From positions 62,001 to 126,000 of the forward strand of contig CAYQJS010000007.1 of assembly GCA_964417895.1 (NCBI GenBank): DNA of 64,000 nucleotides, read 5' to 3'. Below are positions 1 through 8,238 of this stretch, piece after piece; the stretch's first letter is position 1, and every line of letters starts with the position of its first letter. Below the pieces are notes generated by a model. That model ran no database searches. It had not been told where the DNA came from and was given only the letters and a program-made list of their open reading frames with translations. This stretch comes from CAYQJS01 sp964417895 (GTDB lineage Bacteria; Chloroflexota; UBA6077; SHYK01). A program made the translations under genes and the position numbers.

Positions 1-1
1 G

Positions 2-295
2 ACCGGGCACCCGGAAGCGACCCCACCGGTGCTGGACCGCTTCCGCGCGAACCTGTACGTCAACGACTTCGTGTACACGGTGTCGCGTGAGTTCGCGCGG
101 ACCTGCCAGACGCCGCTCCTGGTGCTGGCTGGCAACGACGAGGCCCATCCGTTTGCAATATCGGAGGAGCTGGCTCAGCTGGCGCCCAACGTCGAGTTCA
201 TCCCTGAATGGAAGACGGGACCTGCGTTACCGGCTGCCTTGAAGCGCATCCATGAGTTTCTGCAGGCCCACGTTCCGGCCGCGGCGAGGGCCTGA
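2..295 (+). CDS. C-terminal end of an alpha/beta-hydrolase-like protein (partial)
   Basis: The frame is open from the window edge to a TGA at 295, so only the C-terminal 97 residues are visible. The segment TPLLVLAGNDEAHP is the usual strand and loop carrying the acid residue of an alpha/beta hydrolase, and the terminal helix (ALKRIHEFLQAH) fits the family end. The catalytic His is not obvious: the segment after PEWKTG lacks the expected GH, so the fragment may belong to a divergent member. Substrate cannot be told. It converges with the minus-strand genes that follow. Confidence 0.5.
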   Translation, partial: TGHPEATPPVLDRFRANLYVNDFVYTVSREFARTCQTPLLVLAGNDEAHPFAISEELAQLAPNVEFIPEWKTGPALPAALKRIHEFLQAHVPAAARA

Positions 296-302
296 ACCGG
301 GG

Positions 303-472
303 CTACACCACTTCGCGGAACAAGTCCGGGAACACTTTGGGCACCTTGGCGACGACGTACTCGCCGTACGTTCCGCCAAATTCGTGGACGCTCGCCTGAT
401 CCCCCGCTCGCGCACGTCGTCCAGGATGGTGTCGGAGCCAGCGCCCGCGATCGGCCGGACTCGAGTCCCCAT
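303..472 (-). pseudogene. Short frameshifted coding remnant downstream of the solute-binding protein
   Basis: A start ATG lies 4 bases after the stop of the solute-binding gene. Frame one reads GTRVRPIAGAGSDTILDDVRER. The sensible continuation, GDQASVHEFGGTYGEYVV to a stop at 303, is in another frame. The switch falls in a run of five G near 398. The joined product would be about 57 residues. The family is not recognised. The protein-like look of both halves suggests a decayed or mis-sequenced small gene, but chance is possible. Confidence 0.3.
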
Positions 473-475
473 CCT

Positions 476-2170
476 CTATTTCTCGATCCACCACTCCGCC
501 GCGTTCCAGGTGAAGTTGCTCCAGATGTTGGGGGCGTGGCCTTTGACATAGGTCTTGAACGCATCGAGGTCGAGGCGACTGTAGAGCACAATGTGGCCCT
601 TGCCGGCGTCAACCCGATCGAGGGCAGTCTTGTAGGCAGCCCTGCGGGCCCCTTCGTCAACCGTGGAACCGGCGGCTTCGAGCGCCCTGTCCAGCTCGGG
701 GTCCACGATGCGGTGGTAATTCTGTCCGCTTCTCGTTCGCTCTGTCGGAACAGCGCTGCTGTGGAAGTTGTTATAGAGCGCGGCCTGGGGCTCGGATGCG
801 ATGCTGCTCGTGTACATGACGATGTCGAAATTACCCCGGGCCCTGGGAGCATTGTCTTGCCATCCACCCAGCAGGATGGGCGAGGGGTAGTTCTCGATCT
901 TCAGGTCGATGCCCGCCGGGCGCAGCTGGGCCTGGACCAACTGCTGCGTCTGGTCGCGCAGCGAATCTCCGGTCGTAGTCGAGTACGTCAAGCTGGCTCG
1001 AACCCCATCCTTCACCCGGATGCCGTCCGGACCGGCCCTCCACCCGGCCTCCTCCAGCAACTGGCTCGCCCTCCCTGGATCATGCGGGCTCGGCGACAGC
1101 GCCGCTGCGTATGGCCCGACGGGAAGGACTGAAGTAGCCACGCTCGCCCTGCCATAGAGTAGCTCATCGACGATGGCTTTCTTGTCGATGGCCAGCTCGA
1201 TGGCCTGCCGGACTCGTACGTCACCAAGTACCGGATGCGGGCATCCGGGATCGCCCTGGCGGGGGCCAGACGGGCAGCTCGAGTTCAAGATAAGCCGTTC
1301 CACCCTGGTGCTGGGGGCCGGATTGACGACGACGTCCGGTATCGCCTCGACTTCAGGGAGGTTGCTCTCGACGAGACTCCACAAGACATCGATGTCGCCG
1401 GTCTTGAGCCAGAGGATGGCCACGTCGCGGGCGGGCACCATTTTGAAGACAAGTGTGTCGACGTGAGGCTTGCCCTGCTCTCGGTAGCTTGGGTTTCGCT
1501 CCAGCGTGATGGCATCCCCGGGGGACCACGATCTGAACACGAAGGGGCCGGTGCCCAGCGGGCCCTGGTTGAAAGTCTTGTCGTCGATGGCGGTGTCGCC
1601 GCCGAAGACGTGCTCGGGCAGAACCCAGTTGAAATGGCTCTTGAAACCGGCGTAGAGCGTTCGGTATCTCACCAGCGCCGTGGTGTCATCGGGTGTGCTG
1701 ACCGACTCGATATCGGGGTAACCAGTTCGGCTCGTTATTGGGTTCGCAGTGTTCATGATCACGTTATAGGTGAACGCTACGTCTCTGCTGGTGAACGGTT
1801 GGCCGTCCGACCAGACGACGCCTCTGCGCAGTTTCCAGGTGACGGTCAGTCCGTCGGGCGAGACGCCACCGTTGTCCAGCGAGGGCACCTCCTCAGCCAG
1901 CTTCGGAACGTAGCTCCCGTCCGGCATGTTTTCGAGCAGACCATCGAGGATCGTCCTACTTACGAGCGCATTCACGGTCTGGGTGCCGAGGAGGGGGTTG
2001 AGAAGAAGAGGCTCCTGCCATAAGGCGATGCGCACGGTTCCTCCCCGGCGCGCCTGCGGCGCCTCGGCCGCCAACGGAGAGGATGCTGGGGCTGGTGGCG
2101 GGGCGCAACTTAGCAGGAGGGCCCCGGCGCTCACCAGGACCACCGACTTCAGCCAACGGTGGGGGACCAT
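476..2170 (-). CDS. ABC transporter substrate-binding lipoprotein, family 5 (peptide/opine type)
   Basis: This 564-residue protein is an extracytoplasmic solute-binding protein of the DppA/OppA-like family (SBP_bac_5), which delivers peptides, opines or similar solutes to an ABC permease. The chosen ATG at 2170 follows GAGGTGG and gives a short basic N-terminus, a hydrophobic stretch and a lipobox LLSC with the lipidated Cys at residue 22. A longer ORF starting at 2221 lacks a good ribosome site. Family features include a segment near RRGGTVRIALWQEP, the WSDGQPFTSRDVAFTYNV block and VRQAIELAIDKKAIVDEL. No permease or ATPase gene is adjacent, so it is an orphan. The ligand is unknown. Confidence 0.9.
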   Translation of the reverse strand: MVPHRWLKSVVLVSAGALLLSCAPPPAPASSPLAAEAPQARRGGTVRIALWQEPLLLNPLLGTQTVNALVSRTILDGLLENMPDGSYVPKLAEEVPSLDNGGVSPDGLTVTWKLRRGVVWSDGQPFTSRDVAFTYNVIMNTANPITSRTGYPDIESVSTPDDTTALVRYRTLYAGFKSHFNWVLPEHVFGGDTAIDDKTFNQGPLGTGPFVFRSWSPGDAITLERNPSYREQGKPHVDTLVFKMVPARDVAILWLKTGDIDVLWSLVESNLPEVEAIPDVVVNPAPSTRVERLILNSSCPSGPRQGDPGCPHPVLGDVRVRQAIELAIDKKAIVDELLYGRASVATSVLPVGPYAAALSPSPHDPGRASQLLEEAGWRAGPDGIRVKDGVRASLTYSTTTGDSLRDQTQQLVQAQLRPAGIDLKIENYPSPILLGGWQDNAPRARGNFDIVMYTSSIASEPQAALYNNFHSSAVPTERTRSGQNYHRIVDPELDRALEAAGSTVDEGARRAAYKTALDRVDAGKGHIVLYSRLDLDAFKTYVKGHAPNIWSNFTWNAAEWWIEK

Positions 2171-2310
2171 GGGTCCACCTCGCCTTTTGCATTTCGCTGG
2201 TCGCATACTACCTCTGTGCACGGGTTAGCCGCGTACTCTGGGGCCGCTCGTCCTGCTACTAATGCTCCTATTTCGTGCTCGGCGACACACGGTTTTGGTG
2301 AGAAGGCAGG

Positions 2311-2352
2311 ATCCCCCTCTCCCCAGCCCTCCCCCGCGAGGGGGGAGGGGGT
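2311..2352. repeat. G/C-rich palindromic repeat (CCCTCCCCC...GGGGGAGGG family)
   Basis: Arms CCCTCCCCCGCG and a matching G-rich arm form a strong hairpin in the gap between two genes. Related units occur near 4637, 14314, 21113, 32885, 35150, 41533 and 56621. Confidence 0.75.
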
Positions 2353-2379
2353 ATTCGCCTCGCCCACCGCGCTCCCCGA

Positions 2380-2907
2380 TCAGCGAGGGGCGCCGATTCC
2401 ACCACCACATGGGGCCCCGGGCTCCGGTGTGGTTGGGCCCTGTCGGAACACTTGAATGAACTGCTCCAGCCGAGGGTCCTCCGCCGAGTCGAGCCGAAGC
2501 TGGCGACCCCAGGCAGACACGAAAATGGGCGCTGACAAATCTGGATACTGGCTTGCGAGCACGTACGTCTGGCCGAGGGCCAACTGGCGGATGCGGTTCG
2601 TCTGGGTTGGCTGCAGATCGGAACGATACGTAATCCAGACCGCGCCATGCTCCATGGAATGGACGGCGGTCTCACTGGCAACCTGGGCGGAGTAGAACCC
2701 GCAGTTCTGCCACACAGGCGCGTGGTCCCCGCCGACAGGTGGGGTCTGGGGATAGACGACACGGCCGTCAACGTGCTGACGGCTCGGCACTTCGAAACTC
2801 TCCACCCCGGATGGCGGGGACGGTCGCCTCAACCAGATGACGGCGGCGATCACTATGAGAGCGCCGAGAGCGTAGGTGACTATTCGGGTTGGCGTCAACT
2901 GAACCAT
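2380..2907 (-). CDS. DUF3105 domain membrane-anchored protein
   Basis: A 175-residue protein with one N-terminal membrane segment (about residues 9-25) followed by an extracytoplasmic domain that matches my memory of the DUF3105 family, including GGDHAPVWQNCGFY and the SMEHGAVWITY block. The ORF stays open upstream to 3495, but that part is the antisense of the hydrolase gene on the other strand and is not used. The ATG at 2907 has no clear SD. A TATTAT hexamer lies about 8 bases upstream, so a leaderless or nearly leaderless message is possible. Function of the family is unknown; a role at the cell surface is inference. The C-terminal tail is Pro/Gly rich. Confidence 0.75.
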   Translation of the reverse strand: MVQLTPTRIVTYALGALIVIAAVIWLRRPSPPSGVESFEVPSRQHVDGRVVYPQTPPVGGDHAPVWQNCGFYSAQVASETAVHSMEHGAVWITYRSDLQPTQTNRIRQLALGQTYVLASQYPDLSAPIFVSAWGRQLRLDSAEDPRLEQFIQVFRQGPTTPEPGAPCGGGIGAPR

Positions 2908-2985
2908 GCCGGCAGATAATACAGCCGAGGTGCGAAAGTGCCAGGGGGTCGGATGTTTTGCGTATGGCCATTTGATGCAGGGTTC

Positions 2986-3035
2986 GTAGGGGCGACGCAT
3001 GCGTCGCCCGCGGGCGCGGCGTGCCGCGCCCCTAC
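2986..3035. repeat. 50-bp nested palindromic element
   Basis: The ends are GTAGGGGC and GCCCCTAC. Inside sit the perfect 18-bp palindrome GGCGACGCATGCGTCGCC (2991-3008) and a second near-palindrome. A related GTAGGGG unit lies inside the element at 16677. It is 40 bases upstream of the SD of the next gene, so it may sit in the 5' UTR. Confidence 0.6.
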
Positions 3036-3078
3036 CAATTCCCATGAGTGTTAGCATGAGCGTTAGAAGGAGGGAGCC

Positions 3079-3885
3079 ATGCCGCGCATCGATCTGATTC
3101 TCGAGGGCTGGAGCGTCAACATGGACCAGGGGCGCGCTGCGTTTTGCGGTGTGACGCTCATCCGAGGGTCCAAGAACATCCTCGTCGACGTCGCCCATGT
3201 GGGCCGCCGCTCGCTGCTCATCGAGAACCTGCGCAAGCTTGGCCTCGAGCCGTCGGATATCGACACTGTCGTCCTCACGCACAGCCACTGGGACCACATC
3301 TTGAATGCCGACGTTTTCAAGAACGCGGAGTTCCTGCTCCACCCGTGGGAGATCGAGTATGCGAAGGCCCCGCACCCACAGGACTGGGCTACGCCCGACT
3401 ACACCTGGACCATCCTCGAGCGATGCAGGATTCGCGAGGTTCAGGAGGGCGACGAGGTCGACGACGGGGTGCGCGTCATCCTCACCCCCGGGCACACGCG
3501 CGGAAGCATCTCGCTGGTCGTCCAGCAGGCCGATAGCTCACTGGTGGTGTGCGGCGACGCGCTCCCCACGGCGCGCACTGCGCTCGACGAGTGCCCATAC
3601 CTCATCTTCTGGGACGAGGACGACGCACGCCGCAGCGCCCGCAAGATCCTGGACGCCGCCGACGTTCTCTACCCGGGGCACGACCGCCCGTTTCGCATCG
3701 CGGGCGGCCACGTGAGCTATCTGCAGCCGCCCAGCCGCCTTCTGGTGACCGCCGGCCTCGATCCCATGGGCCCGCCCTGTTCAGTCGTTCTGGCTGGCGC
3801 AGACAGTCCGCCCGTACGGCTCGAAGGGCTGGCGCTGGAGCGCCGGGCGGCGCGCGGGCTGCCTCGCCTATCGACTGACGCCTGA
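3079..3885 (+). CDS. Metallo-beta-lactamase-fold hydrolase
   Basis: A 268-residue cytoplasmic hydrolase of the MBL superfamily. The metal motif HSHWDH is at about residues 74-79. Further ligands are the His of TPGHTRGS, the Asp of VVCGDALP and the His of LYPGHDRP, so the dinuclear zinc site looks complete. The family includes lactonases and glyoxalase II-like thiol esterases; the substrate here is unknown. A strong SD (AAGGAGGG) sits 6 bases before the ATG. The stop overlaps the next start by one base (TGATG), so the two genes are probably translated together. The last 50 residues extend beyond the core fold and are poorly conserved in appearance. Confidence 0.85.
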   Translation: MPRIDLILEGWSVNMDQGRAAFCGVTLIRGSKNILVDVAHVGRRSLLIENLRKLGLEPSDIDTVVLTHSHWDHILNADVFKNAEFLLHPWEIEYAKAPHPQDWATPDYTWTILERCRIREVQEGDEVDDGVRVILTPGHTRGSISLVVQQADSSLVVCGDALPTARTALDECPYLIFWDEDDARRSARKILDAADVLYPGHDRPFRIAGGHVSYLQPPSRLLVTAGLDPMGPPCSVVLAGADSPPVRLEGLALERRAARGLPRLSTDA

Positions 3886-4613
3886 TGTGCGGCCGCTTCG
3901 GAGCCGAGCGCGAGTACGTGCAATTGGCGTTGCGCTACCGGGCCGTGGTCAAGGCCATCGATCCAGGGCCGCGGTACAACGTCGCGCCGACCGACCCGGT
4001 GCCCGTTGTCGTCGCCCACGAGGGCGAGCGCTACATTACCCACCACCGTTGGGGCCTGGTCCCGCACTGGGCGAAGGACCTCTCCATCGGCGCCCGCATG
4101 ATCAACGCCAGGGCGGAGACCGTCGCCACGCTTCCCGCGTTCAGAGAGTCATTCGCCAGCCGGCGCTGCATCATCCCGGCGACTCGGTTCTACGAGTGGC
4201 AACGGGTAGGGAACGCAAAGCAGCCGTACGCGATCCTGCGGAGCGATGGGTTCCCGATGAGCTTCGCCGGGCTGTGGGCCTCGTGGAGCGACCCGCGGAC
4301 CCGAGAGCGAGTCCTCTCTTGCTCCATCGTGACGACGACGGCGAACGCCATGATGGCGCCGCTCCACGACCGAATGCCCGTCATCCTGGAAGACGAGGCG
4401 CTAGGGATGTGGCTCGATCCGTCGCTGGCGGACACCAGCGCGCTTCTGCAGATGCTGGTTCCGTGCGCCGACGATGTGCTGTTCGCCTATGCCGTCTCGC
4501 CCCTGGTCAACGACGTGCGGAACGACGGCCCGGACCTGGTTACGCCTGTGGCTGTTGCGCAAGGCGAGGTGCGCAAGACGGCGACCGAACAGCTTTCGTC
4601 CGAAGGGTGGTAG
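3885..4613 (+). CDS. SRAP (HMCES/YedK) family abasic-site DNA-protein crosslinking protein
   Basis: A 242-residue SOS response-associated peptidase (SRAP) protein. The family forms a covalent thiazolidine link between its Cys2 and abasic sites in single-stranded DNA, shielding them from breakage. Cys2 is present (MCGRFG), as are RYNVAPTDPVPVV, NARAETVATLPAF and the TRFYEW block holding the conserved Glu. The active-site His is probably in PLHDRMPVIL. Length is typical. The start codon overlaps the stop of the upstream hydrolase by one base, which implies coupling, though no functional link between the two is known. No LexA box was recognised upstream. Confidence 0.92.
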   Translation: MCGRFGAEREYVQLALRYRAVVKAIDPGPRYNVAPTDPVPVVVAHEGERYITHHRWGLVPHWAKDLSIGARMINARAETVATLPAFRESFASRRCIIPATRFYEWQRVGNAKQPYAILRSDGFPMSFAGLWASWSDPRTRERVLSCSIVTTTANAMMAPLHDRMPVILEDEALGMWLDPSLADTSALLQMLVPCADDVLFAYAVSPLVNDVRNDGPDLVTPVAVAQGEVRKTATEQLSSEGW

Positions 4614-4614
4614 G

Positions 4615-4715
4615 AGATCGCCGAAGTTCGTGACCCCCACCCCAACCCTCCCCCGCAAGGGGGGAGGGGGCGGCCTTCTCTCCCCCTCGACGGGGGATGG
4701 CGAGGGAGGGGGTGA
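4615..4715. repeat. Palindromic repeat cluster with a 22-bp shared leader
   Basis: The first 22 bases (4615-4636) recur exactly at 6492-6513. They are followed by CCCTCCCCCGCAAGGGGGGA, the same hairpin as at 56635, and then by a second unit with arms CCCCCTCGACGGGGG. The cluster fills the gap between convergent genes and may act as a terminator. Confidence 0.7.
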
Positions 4716-4799
4716 CGTACCCGCCGACGCAGGGGTCACGACTTTGCGCGACGCTGTACTAGCTGCCACCGGCCCGTGATCTACCATCAGAGCCGACGA

Positions 4800-5579
4800 T
4801 CACCCGCGATACGCCCCAATGAGGGCGCGGTGGCCGTCACGCCAGAAGCATTCGACTTGGCTGAAGCCGGCCTCCGTTAGCCAGCGGAGCTGGTTGGCCA
4901 GGGTAGCTGGCTCCTGAGAGGAGATGCGGTGCGCTGCGCCGGTGGCCTCGGCCCCAACGTCAGCGCGCCGGCGCCGTGAACCGAGCTCCGCTTCAATGGC
5001 TGCCAAGGAACGCCAGTCGCCCGTGTCCGCGAATCGCTCGTGGCGACGGGCCATGAGCCGCTCGTGTCGCTCAGCGTCGCCGATGAGGTTCCCGGATAGC
5101 TCGACGCGGTCGAAGTTGAGGAAGCACCCCCCGGGGGCGACTAGTGGAAAGATCTCCCGATAGATGCCGCGAACGCGCTCCGGGAAGCGCACGTTGTGGA
5201 TGGCGATCGACGAGACCACTGCGTCAAACTCGCCCGGGAGGTTCTCCACCCAGTCGGGCGTCATCAGATCGCCACGGGCAAATGACACTGCATCGCCGAA
5301 CGCCGACAGTTGCTCCTTTGCCTCCGCGAGCATCGGCTCCGAGAAGTCGTGCAGGACGACGCGAGCGCGGGGGAAGACCCCCAATACCAGGCGCGTGACA
5401 AAGCCATAGCCGCCGCCGACGTCGAGGACGCGGATGCTCGCGTCGGGGTCGGATGGTATGAGGTGCACCATGCGGCGCACCAGCAACGCCCGCTCCTCGT
5501 CGTCCTGGGTGTCGACCCAGTCACGAACGTAGGCGTCGGAATGCCAGTCGTGCACGCCACTGGGGTCGGCGGATTGCAT
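4800..5579 (-). CDS. Class I SAM-dependent methyltransferase
   Basis: A 259-residue Rossmann-fold methyltransferase. Motif I is VLDVGGGYGFVTRL (about residues 50-63). The acidic residue after strand 2 is in VVLHDFSEPM, and motif IV is FDAVVSSIAIHN. The acceptor is unknown. It is the most diverged of three related enzymes in this window (the others start at 6323 and 20918) and lies 21 bases downstream of the second one on the same strand, so the two probably form an operon. The ATG at 5579 follows GGGAGGT. The C-terminal ending (RWLTEAGFSQVECFWRDG) is shared in style with both paralogues. Confidence 0.85.
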   Translation of the reverse strand: MQSADPSGVHDWHSDAYVRDWVDTQDDEERALLVRRMVHLIPSDPDASIRVLDVGGGYGFVTRLVLGVFPRARVVLHDFSEPMLAEAKEQLSAFGDAVSFARGDLMTPDWVENLPGEFDAVVSSIAIHNVRFPERVRGIYREIFPLVAPGGCFLNFDRVELSGNLIGDAERHERLMARRHERFADTGDWRSLAAIEAELGSRRRRADVGAEATGAAHRISSQEPATLANQLRWLTEAGFSQVECFWRDGHRALIGAYRG

Positions 5580-5600
5580 GTGAGGACCTCCCTTAACGCC

Positions 5601-6323
5601 CTATTTGAATCCCGCGATCATGGCACGGCCCAGGCGCTTCCAGAAGCAATCCACGTGGGCGAAGCCGGCGGCTCGCAGATAAGCGAGCTGATCGGCCACC
5701 GGCTCCTGGTGCTCGCGGGCGCCGCCACCTGGTTGGCCCGGAGACCGCGCCTGCAGCCTGGCGGGCACCGTGGGGTCCGGCACCTGGCGGTAGCGCGCCC
5801 GCAAGAAGTCGTCGTTCGGCCGCATGTTGTCGATGTCGAAGAAGCACCCGCCGTCCACTGTGTGCTGGTAGATGTCCGCGAACAGTCGACGCTTCCCCTC
5901 CGGTGGCAAGTGGTGGATGGCTCGGGAGGACACCACCAGGTCGAATGGGCCCGCGAGGTCGGCCTGTAGCGCACCGTCCGCGAAGTCACCCACGTGGTAG
6001 CGGAACCGAGCGCCAAAGCGCGCCATCCGCTCGCGTCCGACCTCCATCATCGGCTCCGAGATGTCGAGGCCAGTGGCCGTCGCGTTGGGGAACGCATCCA
6101 GCACGGCCGCGGCGAGGACGCCGTGTCCAGAACCAACGTCCAGCACCCGGAGAGGGGCATCCGCCTGGAACGGTAGCAGCATCATCAGGAGGTCGAAGAC
6201 CTCCGCCATCGGTTCCGCGTTCTGGTCGTTCTGGGCCACGTATTCGTGGACGCGATCGGCCTCCTTCCAATGATGGCCGGGCCTGCGGTCTTCGTCGTCG
6301 CTTGTCTGCGTTGCATTTTGCAC
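5601..6323 (-). CDS. Class I SAM-dependent methyltransferase (paralogue 2)
   Basis: A 240-residue methyltransferase. Motif I is VLDVGSGHGVLAAA, the post-strand-2 acid is in GLDISEPMME, and motif IV is FDLVVSSRAIHHLP. I chose GTG at 6323 because AAGAGG lies 9 bases upstream and the protein then begins near the usual point of the family. The longer ORF to 6545 translates repeat DNA. Another in-frame GTG is at 6332. The segment GGCFFDIDNMRPNDDFLR is close to that of the gene at 20196-20918. Substrate unknown. It is followed after 21 bases by the third family member. Confidence 0.83.
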   Translation of the reverse strand: MQNATQTSDDEDRRPGHHWKEADRVHEYVAQNDQNAEPMAEVFDLLMMLLPFQADAPLRVLDVGSGHGVLAAAVLDAFPNATATGLDISEPMMEVGRERMARFGARFRYHVGDFADGALQADLAGPFDLVVSSRAIHHLPPEGKRRLFADIYQHTVDGGCFFDIDNMRPNDDFLRARYRQVPDPTVPARLQARSPGQPGGGAREHQEPVADQLAYLRAAGFAHVDCFWKRLGRAMIAGFK

Positions 6324-6868
6324 AGCACTCACCTCTTGATCGTAGTACCCAGCGTTGCGCAGATTTTGTGCCCTGGGGGCCTCTCGCCCGCGTGCGCCGG
6401 GGAGAGGGGCCCTACGTCTCCTCTCGCAGGGGACGTGGAGGGACGCCCGGCCGCGCAGGGCCCCGGCTTCTGCCGGGAGGATACTACTACAAGATCGCCG
6501 AAGTTCGTGACCCGCGCGCCAGCCGGAAAGCAGTCCCTTCCCCATCGCGATGGGGTCGGGGAGGGTGAGGGCGACCCGCTACGCAGTCGAGCATCTCGGC
6601 TGGTTCAAAGTGCTAACGGACGAGGTGCCTCACCTAGACTAGAAGCACGGCCGCAAACTGTCATCCTGAGGCCACAGGGCCGAAGGATCTGGGGTTGAAG
6701 TAGCGCTGGTGCATGGTAGTTTACGTTCGTGACAGATCCTTCGCTTCGCTCAGGATGACATTGCGGGCAGGCTTCTAGCCTCTCCCACTGCGGTGGGAGA
6801 GGGATGGATTTGCCACCACCGCTCCCTGGCCTCGGACGACGAGGGTCACGGACTTACACGATGCCATA
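6324..6868. other. 545-bp intergenic region made largely of repeats
   Basis: No convincing gene. It holds a C/G-rich inverted segment (6390-6480), the second copy of the 22-bp leader (6492-6513), a CCCCATCGCGATGGGG palindrome near 6540, the 102-bp hairpin described separately and a short CTCCCAC/GTGGGAG hairpin at about 6781-6801. Confidence 0.6.
6659..6760. repeat. TGTCATCCTGAG hairpin repeat, copy 1
   Basis: The element begins TGTCATCCTGAG and ends CTCAGGATGACA, a perfect 12-bp terminal inverted repeat, with an internal pair around AAGGATCT and AGATCCTT. It is nearly the same as the copy at 10240-10340. Confidence 0.85.
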
Positions 6869-8029
6869 CTACACGCTCGCCTGGGCTGAGAGATGGTAGA
6901 GCTGGGCGACATTGCCCACGGTCATGGCGTGGCGGTCTGCATCCGGCACGCTCTCGAAGAGATCGTTCAAGATACGCCGAGAGTTGGGCCAGATGGAGTC
7001 GTGGTGCGGATAGTCGTTGGCCCACATGAGGGTGTTGACCCCGATCATCTCCCGACTGAGGACACCCACCCGATCGTCCTCGAAGGTGGCGTAGAACTGG
7101 CGGCGCCAGTACTCGCTGGGCAGCAGGTCCAGGCCCGCCATCGCGGTGCCGCGGCTGCGGTAGAAAGCGTGATCCAGGCGCTCTAGCCAGTGGGCCAGCC
7201 AGCCGGTGTTCCACTCCGCACACACGAATTTGAGGTCGGGGAATCGGTGGGCCACGCCCTGGCAGATGAGGTCGGTGACCGTTATCTGGATGATCGTGGC
7301 GGCGCTCGCATAGCTGGTTATTGCGTCCAGGTCTCGCAGCCCGGTGATGCCTTCGTTGGCGCCGGTGAAGATGTGCATACTTAAGGGAAAGCTTGCCTCC
7401 TGTGCCCGAGCCCACACGCCATCGTAGGCCGGGTCGTGATACGGACGCCCGCCCGGCGCCGTAGAGGGGATACAGCCCCCGCGAAATCCCAGCTTCAAGG
7501 CCCGCTCGAGCTCCACGGTCGCCGCCGCGGGGTCCTGCATGGGAATGAGCGCCAGGCCGATGAGGCGATCGGCATGATGGCTCGTGTAGCCGGCGAGCCA
7601 GTCGTTGTAGCTTTGGAAGGCCTCCAGCACCACCTCGATGTCCGGAAGCCCGAACACCCGGAAGAAGAGGCTCGGGTACAAGACCTCCAGCTTCGCGCCG
7701 TCCGAGTCCTGGTCTCCCAGGCGCTCGTCGGGATCGACGATGCCTCTGCGGAGCCCCGCGTACCCCTGGCGCATAAGCCGCTGGGTCTCCGGATCGTCCA
7801 AATCGGCGCCGGCGATGCCGAGGCGACCCACGGGGACGCCGGAGTAGCGGGGGCTGAACGCCTCGCGTCCGGTCACGCCCGGGGCGACCATGAAGTCTCC
7901 CCAGTCAGGGTCGTGGATGATGCGGGGAGCCCGCTCGCCGTAGCGTCGCTCCAGCGCCGCAAAGAGCTCCGCCGGCTCCACGATATGGGAGTCCGCGGAG
8001 TACGCCTGGTGGACTAGGGTGGCAGCCAT
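6869..8029 (-). CDS. Amidohydrolase family protein (Amidohydro_2, ACMSD-like TIM barrel)
   Basis: A 386-residue metal-dependent hydrolase or decarboxylase of the amidohydrolase-2 group, which includes aminocarboxymuconate semialdehyde decarboxylase and aromatic acid decarboxylases. The first-strand motif SADSHIVEP supplies an Asp-x-His-like pair. LSMHIFTG gives the barrel His, CAEWNTGWLAHWLERLDHAF the next block, and WANDYPHHDSIWP the last-strand Asp. The ATG at 8029 follows a strong GGAGGA site. Substrate unknown; the neighbourhood (dihydroxyphthalate-decarboxylase-like proteins, LLM oxidoreductase) suggests breakdown of an aromatic or cyclic compound, which is inference. Confidence 0.88.
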   Translation of the reverse strand: MAATLVHQAYSADSHIVEPAELFAALERRYGERAPRIIHDPDWGDFMVAPGVTGREAFSPRYSGVPVGRLGIAGADLDDPETQRLMRQGYAGLRRGIVDPDERLGDQDSDGAKLEVLYPSLFFRVFGLPDIEVVLEAFQSYNDWLAGYTSHHADRLIGLALIPMQDPAAATVELERALKLGFRGGCIPSTAPGGRPYHDPAYDGVWARAQEASFPLSMHIFTGANEGITGLRDLDAITSYASAATIIQITVTDLICQGVAHRFPDLKFVCAEWNTGWLAHWLERLDHAFYRSRGTAMAGLDLLPSEYWRRQFYATFEDDRVGVLSREMIGVNTLMWANDYPHHDSIWPNSRRILNDLFESVPDADRHAMTVGNVAQLYHLSAQASV

Positions 8030-8238
8030 GGGATTCCTCCTGGAGCGGGGGGCCGCGTCCCACTCGGCCGATTCCGTCGCGCCTTCCCGACTACGCCGTC
8101 GCGGTCTGAGCCCGGGCGGGGCGCGGATTTCTCACTATGAGCGAATTTCTCACCATGAGCGGATTTCATCTGCCCGTGGCGCGCCGTGACAGCGCATGAC
8201 AACTCAGCACGACATGGGGCCCCATCGCCCGAGCCGTG

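Noticed and set aside
2908..3495. Long minus-strand ORF upstream of the DUF3105 gene (to 3495).
   Set aside because: It is the antisense of the metallo-beta-lactamase gene, whose metal motifs and SD prove the plus strand; GC-rich DNA often gives such open antisense frames.
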